Below, in pieces: positions 1 through 4,771 of a DNA stretch of 5,822 bases. The notes under the pieces were generated by a model. It ran no database searches. It saw only the letters and a program-made list of their open reading frames with translations, and was not told the DNA's origin. This DNA is from Candidatus Cloacimonadota bacterium (GTDB taxonomy: Bacteria > Cloacimonadota > Cloacimonadia > Cloacimonadales > TCS61). The stretch's first letter is position 1; the number at the start of each line of letters is the position of its first letter. Position numbers and translations under genes: made by a program. Where the stretch lies: NCBI GenBank assembly GCA_011372345.1, contig DRTC01000500.1, positions 1 to 5,822 of the forward strand, read 5' to 3'.

Positions 1-510
1 CAATAACATCGCGAATAAACTGATCATCAAGGTCAGGGCTGTTCCCATATCTGGTTCGAGAAGAATGAGGATCACGGGTAGGAGAACGACTGCAAAAGAA
101 CGGAGCAATATCTGCCATTCCGTGATATATGGTTTGGAGATAAGTTTAGCCACAAACAGGATCGTAACAAGTTTTGCCAGTTCCGAAGGCTGGAAATTAA
201 CCGGTCCCAGAGATATCCAGCGGTGCGAACCTTTAATTTCGGGTAGGAATAAAACGAGGATAAGAAAAATTACGGTAATAATATAAACAGGAATGATCAT
301 AAGATCGATTACAGGCATGGGAAGTTTCAATAAAACAAAGAGAAACAATAATGATATAAAAACCCAGATGAGTTGTTTCAGGTAAAAATTCCGGGTGAGA
401 AATTCATCTCCTATTTTGCTGGTAGAAGCAGAATAAATGGCGATCACTCCGCTGATCATCAGCAGGATCAAAAGCAGGAAGATGATCCAGTCGATTTTTT
501 TAATATCCAT
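1..510 (-). CDS. rodA: RodA, SEDS-family peptidoglycan glycosyltransferase (N-terminal 170 codons, cut by window edge)
   Basis: RodA is the polytopic membrane glycosyltransferase that polymerises lipid II during side-wall elongation, working as a pair with PBP2. The reverse strand reads without a stop from an ATG at 510 (MDIKKIDWIIFLL) to the window edge. The first hydrophobic segment is at about residues 8-28 and ends in the typical IYSAS. Others lie at about 46-63, 70-89 and 137-150. The SEDS signature GSHRWISLG (about 94-102), followed at once by NFQPSELAKL (about 105-114), is diagnostic, and LEPDMGTAL (about 150-158) is the next conserved SEDS block. The C-terminal half, with the rest of the family motifs, lies outside the window. 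The start follows mrdA after 45 bp, matching the common mrdA-rodA order. No clear Shine-Dalgarno sequence precedes it. FtsW is the close paralogue, but the mre/PBP2 neighbourhood favours RodA. Confidence 0.95.
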   Translation of the reverse strand, partial: MDIKKIDWIIFLLLILLMISGVIAIYSASTSKIGDEFLTRNFYLKQLIWVFISLLFLFVLLKLPMPVIDLMIIPVYIITVIFLILVLFLPEIKGSHRWISLGPVNFQPSELAKLVTILFVAKLISKPYITEWQILLRSFAVVLLPVILILLEPDMGTALTLMISLFAMLL

Positions 511-555
511 TTGCTACTTATTTTTTAAACAAAAAAATCGTGCAAGGAATAAATC

Positions 556-2307
556 TCATCTTTCTTTCATCATCCAATCATAAAACTTCACAATCTTCCG
601 GGCAAGCGGAGCAGCAGCACTACCACCATGTCCGGCATTTTCCAGAAAGACAACAAAAGCGATCTCCGGTTCTTCCCATTCCGCATATCCTGTAAACCAG
701 GCATGAGTTTCTTTTCCCATATGGTTTTCCGCAGAACCTGTCTTGCCGTAAACTTTCACGCCATAAACACCGGCAGCAGTTCCTGTTCCGTATTGCTCGT
801 TCACAACTTTATAAAGAGATTTTTGGATAAGTTCCAGGTGTTCTCTATTTACAGGAAGATATTCCTGTTTAAATGTTGTATTTTTTTGATGTTCAACGGT
901 TTTCAGAAGAAAATGAGGTTGCTTCCAGATGCCGTCATTGCCGATCGCGGCATAAAAAGAGCAGATCTGCAGAGGTGTAACGAGCACTTCTCCCTGCCCG
1001 ATGGCAATATTCACTTTCTGCCCGGTGATGCTGATATACCTGCCGTAATTCTGCTTATACCAATCTTTGGTCGGAAAGAATCCTGCTCTTTCTCCGGGTA
1101 GATCGATGCCTGTTCTAACGCACAGTTTATTTTTCTTTGTATAATTGTTTATCTGCTCTAAAGTGAACCTGGTGGAAAGATCATAGAAAAAGACATCACA
1201 AGATTGTTTAATTGCATCTACGACATTCAATCTGCCATGACCTTTTTCCCACCAGCATTTGAAATACCTGTCCCCAAACTGCATTCCACCATCGCATTTG
1301 GTCAGTTTTGTCTTCTTATCGATGACATTTTCTTCCAGACCGAGAAAAGCCATCACAGGTTTATAAACAGAACCGGGTGGATATGTTCCGTGAATTACGC
1401 GATCCAGCATTGGTTTGGAAGGATCCTGTAATATTTTATTCCAATCGTCCGTACTCAAATTATTCCCGAAAATATTCTGATCAAAATCAGGTTTGCTTAT
1501 GTAGGCGAGGATCTCTCCATTTTTTATATCGGAAACAACAATGCATCCTTTTGCTTTTCCGGGAAAGATTGAACTAATATATTCCTGCAATTCATTATCG
1601 ATGGTCAGGATCAGGCTTTCACCATTTTCCGGTTTCTTTTCCAGGTTGTGTTTGAAAAATTGCAGGTTATTTCCGGCAGCATCGACTTGAAGTATCTCAT
1701 ATCCGCTTTTGCCGGCTAACATTTCCTCATAATACTTTTCCAGCCCAGATTTACCGAGCATACTGTTAATGGAATATCCTTTATCTTTCAGTTTGGAAAA
1801 TTCCTGTTCATCGATCCTGCCTACATAACCGGTAAAATGATTTGGATAAAGGTATTCCCTGCGAGTTTCCGTTTTAAAGAAAAGGGAAGGAAAATAATTC
1901 AGTTGTTCGGAAATTGCTATTAATTTTTCATAATCGATATTCTGCACCAGCCTGATTTCCTGGTAAAGACGGAACCTGTTTTGATAAATTGTCTCCTTGA
2001 TTTTTTCCTTTTCGATAGCGAAATTCCTGCTCACAAAATCGATGACTTTATCTTTCTCTCTGATCTTTCCTAAAATTATATAAAGATTGTAGGATGGTTT
2101 ATTGATAGCGATGGGACGGTATTCCCGGTCGAGGATCTCACCGCGAACAGGTTGGATGTTCTTGATGCGCACATAATTTTCTTCGGCGATTTGTTTATAA
2201 TCCTCACCTTGTACAACTTGCAACTTGAATAAGGAGACGATCAGGATGATGAAGATTAGAGCAATTCCGTAGAAAGGGATTTTTGAGAGCAGTTTGTTAT
2301 TGGGCAT
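556..2307 (-). CDS. mrdA: Penicillin-binding protein 2 (MrdA), elongation-specific DD-transpeptidase
   Basis: This 583-residue class B PBP cross-links new side-wall peptidoglycan in the periplasm, in complex with RodA and MreC/MreD. A single N-terminal membrane anchor spans about residues 11-30. The pedestal (dimerisation) domain begins with RGEILDR (55-61) and continues through YVGRIDE (161-167) and GKSGLEKYYEEMLAGKSG (185-202). In the transpeptidase domain the active-site serine motif is SVYK (S313, K316) inside YPPGSVYKP, the second motif is SCD (369-371), and the third is KTG (522-524) in GKTGSAE. The D in the second motif instead of N is usual for PBP2 and helps separate it from FtsI/PBP3. 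There is no C-terminal PASTA domain. The length is slightly below that of typical proteobacterial PBP2. The ATG at 2307 is the first that gives the anchor, but no convincing Shine-Dalgarno sequence precedes it, and a strong hairpin ends only 13 bases upstream. The frame is intact. Confidence 0.97.
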   Translation of the reverse strand: MPNNKLLSKIPFYGIALIFIILIVSLFKLQVVQGEDYKQIAEENYVRIKNIQPVRGEILDREYRPIAINKPSYNLYIILGKIREKDKVIDFVSRNFAIEKEKIKETIYQNRFRLYQEIRLVQNIDYEKLIAISEQLNYFPSLFFKTETRREYLYPNHFTGYVGRIDEQEFSKLKDKGYSINSMLGKSGLEKYYEEMLAGKSGYEILQVDAAGNNLQFFKHNLEKKPENGESLILTIDNELQEYISSIFPGKAKGCIVVSDIKNGEILAYISKPDFDQNIFGNNLSTDDWNKILQDPSKPMLDRVIHGTYPPGSVYKPVMAFLGLEENVIDKKTKLTKCDGGMQFGDRYFKCWWEKGHGRLNVVDAIKQSCDVFFYDLSTRFTLEQINNYTKKNKLCVRTGIDLPGERAGFFPTKDWYKQNYGRYISITGQKVNIAIGQGEVLVTPLQICSFYAAIGNDGIWKQPHFLLKTVEHQKNTTFKQEYLPVNREHLELIQKSLYKVVNEQYGTGTAAGVYGVKVYGKTGSAENHMGKETHAWFTGYAEWEEPEIAFVVFLENAGHGGSAAAPLARKIVKFYDWMMKER

Positions 2308-2320
2308 TTTGATTTCAAAA

Positions 2321-2351
2321 AACTTGCTAAATTTTCAAAATTTGGCAAGTT
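2321..2351 (-). terminator. 15-bp hairpin with T run in front of mrdA (terminator-like or leader element)
   Basis: The arms AACTTGCTAAATTTT (2321-2335) and AAAATTTGGCAAGTT (2337-2351) are complementary at 14 of 15 positions around a single central base. Read on the minus strand, the direction of the operon, the stem runs straight into six T bases (2322-2317), as in an intrinsic terminator. The GC pairs are few (GCAAG at the base), so it would be a weak one. It sits after mreD and ends 13 bases before the mrdA ATG. It could therefore lower transcription into mrdA-rodA, or fold in the mRNA next to the start codon and affect translation. A simple AT-rich palindromic repeat or a protein-binding site is the alternative. 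I see the symmetry directly; the regulatory role is inferred. Confidence 0.5.
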
Positions 2352-2363
2352 TAAGCAAGACCT

Positions 2364-2448
2364 GACTCATAATGACCGCAGGGAATGCGAGTCGGGAATT
2401 GCCTTCTAATAAACAGTTTGTCTCCGACTCGCACTTCGTCACGAGTCG
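2364..2448. repeat. 85-bp double palindrome with four GACTC/GAGTC arms (REP/BIME- or MITE-like)
   Basis: Four complementary pentamers are regularly placed: GACTC (2364-2368), GAGTC (2389-2393), GACTC (2426-2430) and GAGTC (2443-2447). The inner pair extends to a perfect 10-bp inverted repeat, TGCGAGTCGG (2386-2395) against CCGACTCGCA (2424-2433). The right half alone also makes a 7-bp hairpin, CGACTCG (2425-2431) with CGAGTCG (2442-2448). The two halves look like diverged copies of one unit in opposite orientation: each reads GACTC, then TGAC, then TGCGAGTCGG when both are read from their outer end. No reading frame crosses it convincingly. It lies in the mreD-mrdA spacer and is richer in GC than its surroundings. 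This architecture resembles paired REP units or a small non-autonomous mobile element. Copy number elsewhere in the genome is unknown from this window. Confidence 0.6.
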
Positions 2449-2464
2449 AATCCAATCTTGAAAC

Positions 2465-2950
2465 TCACACATCCAGATAAACCTTGATCTTATCAATAAA
2501 AACAAAAAAGTAAGTTAAGAGCATCGAGATGACAGTATTATAGAAAATTGTGAAAAAGGTCAGATAAAATAACTCGAAGGTTACAGGTTCGGAAAAGAGA
2601 TAATAGAGGAAAAAGAACAGGAAATGAATGGAATTCAAAGCAAAAATGCTAATGAAAATTATATCGATCCTATCTTTGTTAATACTTTGATGGTAACGAT
2701 TCACGAGGAAAGAAAGCAAGAGAAATGAGATTGTATTCAAGCCCAAAAGGGACGGATATGTCAGGTCTAAAGCAATTCCCAGAAAAAAGATGATTATTGA
2801 TGAAGGAATTAGATCGAGTTTGATATTCAGGAAGATCAGGCAAGCGATCAGGAAATTGGGAATAACTCCCAGCAATTCGAATTTTGATGCGAACAGAATC
2901 TGGAAGTAAAGAGTGATGATTCCTATAAAAATGTATTTTATGATTTTCAT
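2465..2950 (-). CDS. mreD: Rod shape-determining membrane protein MreD
   Basis: MreD is a small integral inner-membrane protein of the elongasome that works with MreC and couples MreB to the RodA/PBP2 synthases. The 161-residue product has the usual family length and is almost entirely hydrophobic, with likely membrane segments at about residues 5-20, 28-45, 50-66, 70-85, 95-119 and 125-151. The weak family signature is present: a proline early in the second segment (P31), FFLGIALD (55-62) and a following GLN (70-72) before a leucine-rich helix. The ATG at 2950 is preceded by AAAGGG four bases away, a usable but close ribosome site. Sequence conservation in MreD is low, so the call rests on length, topology, these residues and the position between mreC and mrdA. 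Separation from mreC by one extra gene and a 218-bp repeat-bearing spacer is unusual, since mreC and mreD are commonly adjacent. Confidence 0.9.
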   Translation of the reverse strand: MKIIKYIFIGIITLYFQILFASKFELLGVIPNFLIACLIFLNIKLDLIPSSIIIFFLGIALDLTYPSLLGLNTISFLLLSFLVNRYHQSINKDRIDIIFISIFALNSIHFLFFFLYYLFSEPVTFELFYLTFFTIFYNTVISMLLTYFFVFIDKIKVYLDV

Positions 2951-2967
2951 TTTTCCCTTTATGAAAC

Positions 2968-2993
2968 TTCCGAATGTGCGAAGCTCTTCGGAA
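2968..2993. repeat. Small inverted repeat TTCCGAA/TTCGGAA upstream of mreD
   Basis: Arms TTCCGAA (2968-2974) and TTCGGAA (2987-2993) are perfectly complementary across a 12-base centre, which itself contains GAAG and CTTC. It lies 18 bases before the mreD start codon, so in mRNA it could form a stem just upstream of the AAAGGG ribosome site. Related arms recur at 3134-3159 and, imperfectly, at about 3015-3034, suggesting a common repeat unit rather than a specific regulator site. Confidence 0.5.
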
Positions 2994-3071
2994 TGTTGGC
3001 TCTAACTCATCAATCGGAAGAAACGAATCTTCGAAATGTTGATAGCTCCCGATATTCAAACAGACATGATA

Positions 3072-3118
3072 ACAGGATTTACAGGATTATGTTTTTCTTG
3101 GCGTCCTTTGCGCCTTGG
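3072..3118. repeat. Two degenerate short tandem words (period 9 and about 8-9)
   Basis: ACAGGATTT (3072-3080) is followed directly by ACAGGATTA (3081-3089), two 9-base units with one difference. Eight bases later TTGGCGTCC (3098-3106) is followed by TTTGCGCC (3107-3114) and TTGG (3115-3118), a degenerate 8-9 base word. Neither forms part of a gene. Words of this type (GGATTTACAGGATT, and GCGTCCTTTGCGCC-like) are, from my recollection, scattered in spacers of several environmental FCB-type genomes. That origin is an inference. Confidence 0.45.
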
Positions 3119-3133
3119 TTGTGAGATAAAACA

Positions 3134-3159
3134 ATCGGAAGACCTTCAGACATTCCGAT
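3134..3159 (-). terminator. Hairpin just after the CofE-like gene, possible weak terminator
   Basis: Arms ATCGGAA (3134-3140) and TTCCGAT (3153-3159) are perfectly complementary, with a 12-base loop. On the minus strand the stem begins 9 bases after the stop codon of the CofE-like gene and is followed within two bases by TTTT. The position suits a terminator or an mRNA 3'-end stabiliser for the mreB-mreC-CofE-like block. The stem is short and the T run is only four bases, so termination would be partial at best. Its similarity to the hairpin at 2968-2993 suggests that it may instead be a repeat copy. Confidence 0.35.
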
Positions 3160-3168
3160 GTTTCACAA

Positions 3169-3855
3169 TCAAGATGATTGTGTTACTCTCCTGATCAAAC
3201 AGATCGGTGTCAATTCATCTCCCTGTCCCTGCGGATTATCCTTCATCACCTTTTCCATAAAATTTCTGTCGATGCCATCGCTTCCACCGATCATCCAGCA
3301 GCCGCCAATGTCGTTGATATCCATAACTGCTGTTTCATATCCAAAGTTATCTTTAATTCTTTGTGCTTCTTTTTCGGGATTTTTCGGACCTTTGATCACG
3401 CAGTTTTCATAAGGAGGAACCGGCGAAGTCGTAGCAGCATCGATCAGAGCAGCCTGTTTTCCGGCAATCCGATAAAAATCTCCTTTCCTGCCGATCAATT
3501 TTCCTAATGCTCCGATAAAAGCCGCAAATAAAATACGAATACTTCCAGCTTCGTCGATCGCGCACTGCATACTGGTTGGAGATCGAAGTCCGATCCCGTA
3601 TTTCACATTTGCGACAAATCTCCAGAGGATCTTTGCCAGAATCCCGATCTTGATATCTTTTACCGGAATTGCTCTTCCCTGCGTGATAGCAAGCGGACTT
3701 TCACTGATGGAAATGATATCTCCATCCTGAATTAGCTCTTTTGAATATTGTCTGACAATCTCCAATATATCGTCGTTTTCGGAAAGGATCCTGGTTTTTA
3801 TGGGAATCCTTAAATATTCATTTCCGTTAACTGTTATTTTCAAGTTCCGTTTCAT
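3169..3855 (-). CDS. CofE-like protein of the F420-0:gamma-glutamyl ligase superfamily, substrate unknown
   Basis: The family (Pfam F420_ligase, COG1478) contains the nucleotide-dependent enzymes that add glutamate to coenzyme F420-0. In this 228-residue protein the N-terminal half fits well: IPIKTR (17-22), DDI (28-30), then DGDIISISESPLAITQGR (44-61) followed by AIPVKDI, matching the family GDI...GR block. GPKNPEKEAQRI (156-167) resembles the family NPDKSAEEI helix. Where F420 ligases carry a DSFGRPWR-type motif, this protein has DINDIGGCWMIGG (179-191). It also has a GRKGDFYRIAGK block (122-133) and a conserved-looking tail, DNPQGQGDELTPI (206-218). It is soluble, with no signal peptide. 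The start at 3855 is chosen because AAAAGGA lies eight bases upstream; ATG 3873 is a longer alternative, and the frame stays open upstream to 3981 within mreC. It overlaps mreC by 29 bp, so coupled expression is likely. The function in this operon is unknown; an envelope-linked amino-acid ligase is speculation. Confidence 0.8.
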   Translation of the reverse strand: MKRNLKITVNGNEYLRIPIKTRILSENDDILEIVRQYSKELIQDGDIISISESPLAITQGRAIPVKDIKIGILAKILWRFVANVKYGIGLRSPTSMQCAIDEAGSIRILFAAFIGALGKLIGRKGDFYRIAGKQAALIDAATTSPVPPYENCVIKGPKNPEKEAQRIKDNFGYETAVMDINDIGGCWMIGGSDGIDRNFMEKVMKDNPQGQGDELTPICLIRRVTQSS

Positions 3856-4612
3856 AACTTTTATCCTTTTCATAAAACAATATAATAACCTGATCCAAAC
3901 TGGATGGATCGGTAAAGGGAGAAATTTTTGCATTGATATGAACTTTATCAGGAGCTTCGGAGATTTGTGAAACAACTCCAATAGGATAATTCTTCGGGAA
4001 TATCGTTGAAATATGGGAAGTTACGATCGTATCTCCCAAACTTATTTCCGAACCGATCTTGACCATGCTCATATAACAATTTCCGTAAATATCAGCTTCG
4101 AGAAGACCTTGCAGTTTAGTATTTCTGGTCATAACTCCCAGTTTGAAATTTGTATGATCAAACGGCATGATCACAGAAAAATTATTCGAAACAGAAATGA
4201 TTTTTCCAAAAATACCATCCGTAGAAATCACAGGAAGACCAACTTTTATATCGTGCTTTTTGCCTTTATTAACAACGAAATTTCTCTCTTTATAATTCCC
4301 GCTCAAACCGATCACATCTGCTAAAATAAATTCTGTTTTATCTATTTCAAAATTAATATTTATATTCTCGATCTTCTGTAATTTATTTTCCAGGTTATTA
4401 ATAGTTATTGTCTGAACAGCAAGATCAAGTTCCAGCTTTTTGTTTTTCTGTTTAATCTTGATATTCTCTTTGATGATATTAATGGAGTTGATAAATGGGA
4501 GATAAATGGTTTTACTTAAAAAATCAGCTTTTTTTTGGCGTTGTTCATTATTCCCAAGGAAAAGAATTATTGCGAGAAGCAGGAGTATGATGACGGGAAT
4601 GTTTTTTTTCAT
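3827..4612 (-). CDS. mreC: Rod shape-determining protein MreC
   Basis: MreC is a bitopic inner-membrane protein whose periplasmic part self-associates and contacts PBP2, activating side-wall synthesis. The 261-residue product has a lysine-bearing start and one membrane segment (about 5-20). A polar, heptad-like helical stretch (about 45-85, with KQKNKKLELDL and NNLENKLQKIEN) fits the known coiled coil. The two beta domains then follow. Family signatures are VNKGKKHDIKVGLPV (114-128) with DGIFGKI (132-138), and GDTIVTSHISTIFP (193-206) with YPIGVVS (209-215). The length is normal for the family and there is no C-terminal proline-rich extension. The ATG at 4612 lacks a Shine-Dalgarno sequence; its upstream bases are all A/T. 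Two A8 tracts fall in the first 30 codons but the frame is intact. The 3' end overlaps the CofE-like gene by 29 bp. Confidence 0.96.
   Translation of the reverse strand: MKKNIPVIILLLLAIILFLGNNEQRQKKADFLSKTIYLPFINSINIIKENIKIKQKNKKLELDLAVQTITINNLENKLQKIENININFEIDKTEFILADVIGLSGNYKERNFVVNKGKKHDIKVGLPVISTDGIFGKIISVSNNFSVIMPFDHTNFKLGVMTRNTKLQGLLEADIYGNCYMSMVKIGSEISLGDTIVTSHISTIFPKNYPIGVVSQISEAPDKVHINAKISPFTDPSSLDQVIILFYEKDKSYETELENNS
3864..3870 (-). promoter_or_regulatory. Ribosome binding site AAAAGGA that sets the CofE-like start
   Basis: On the minus strand AAAAGGA lies eight bases before the ATG at 3855, inside the last codons of mreC. The in-frame alternative ATG at 3873 overlaps this site and has no comparable purine tract at a good distance, so 3855 is preferred. 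The location inside mreC implies that ribosomes finishing mreC could reinitiate here. Confidence 0.6.
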
Positions 4613-4630
4613 TATTTATTATCAAACTGC

Positions 4631-4655
4631 TAATGGACGCGAATGAACGCTAATG
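4631..4655. repeat. Period-10 degenerate tandem repeat
   Basis: TAATGGACGC (4631-4640), GAATGAACGC (4641-4650) and TAATG (4651-4655) are two and a half units of a 10-base word of the form (T/G)AATG(G/A)ACGC. The period is close to one helical turn. It lies 18 bases upstream of the mreC start codon, so it is transcribed in the mreC leader. Similar words are, from recollection, found in intergenic DNA of several environmental bacterial genomes; no function is known to me. Confidence 0.5.
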
Positions 4656-4704
4656 TAAAAAAGGCAAATATCCAAATTATAATTTTAAAACTATTATCAT
4701 ATTT

Positions 4705-4766
4705 TTCAACTCGTCGCTTCGCTTATTCATCCTTCGTAGATTACTTCGGAGAATGGACAAGTCGAA
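4705..4766. repeat. 62-bp element with imperfect inverted ends after mreB
   Basis: The end TTCAACTCG (4705-4713) matches the reverse complement of CAAGTCGAA (4758-4766) at seven of nine positions. Inside are three CTTCG words (4717, 4732 and 4745) spaced 15 and 13 bases apart. The element ends five bases from the mreB stop codon. The layout is compatible with a short palindromic interspersed repeat or miniature element. There are no coding features, no visible target-site duplication and no T run of terminator quality. Confidence 0.35.
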
Positions 4767-4771
4767 AAAAA

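Larger units (their letters stand above)
2951..3168. other. 218-bp noncoding spacer with hairpin modules and degenerate tandem words
   Basis: No credible gene lies here. The open frame across 2679-3059 on the minus strand is a shadow of mreD with low-complexity, non-family sequence. Reading from left to right the spacer holds a hairpin (2968-2993), a weaker related one (about 3015-3034), a period-9 word (3072-3089), a GCGTCC/GCGCC word (3098-3118) and a third hairpin (3134-3159). It separates the CofE-like gene from mreD. Confidence 0.6.
4613..4771. other. 159-bp mreB-mreC spacer holding two repeat-like elements
   Basis: There is no gene here; the plus-strand open frame over this stretch is the antisense of the end of mreB plus spacer. 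Next to mreC lies a period-10 word (4631-4655), then an AT-rich tract (about 4656-4704), then an element with imperfect inverted ends (4705-4766) ending five bases from the mreB stop codon. The AT-rich tract contains TATAAT on the minus strand (4681-4676), but no acceptable -35 box lies 17 bases upstream, so I do not call a promoter. Confidence 0.55.

Noticed and set aside
628..1101. 157-codon plus-strand open frame
   Set aside because: It lies entirely antisense to the mrdA transpeptidase domain, has no ribosome site worth noting and no family resemblance.
2361..2460. tRNA-like or small structured RNA in the mreD-mrdA spacer because of the multiple stems
   Set aside because: There is no acceptor stem, T-loop consensus or CCA-like end; the arms are better explained by inverted copies of a short repeat.
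2679..3059. 126-codon open frame on the minus strand overlapping mreD and its upstream spacer
   Set aside because: Most of it is mreD in another frame and the rest is repeat-bearing spacer. The protein has no recognisable domain, and mreD itself is clearly the real gene.
3856..3981. Upstream extension of the CofE-like protein to a 270-residue form
   Set aside because: The extra 42 residues lie within mreC in another frame, do not resemble the family N-terminus, and a good ribosome site supports the ATG at 3855.
4529..4609. Two A8 tracts in the first 30 codons of mreC as phase-variation or frameshift sites
   Set aside because: Runs of this length are expected from lysine codons in AT-rich DNA, the frame is intact and no alternative product is apparent.
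4676..4704. Possible internal promoter for mreC (TATAAT on the minus strand at 4681-4676)
   Set aside because: The sequence 17 bases upstream is AAATAT, not a -35 box, and a TATAAT by chance is expected in such AT-rich DNA.
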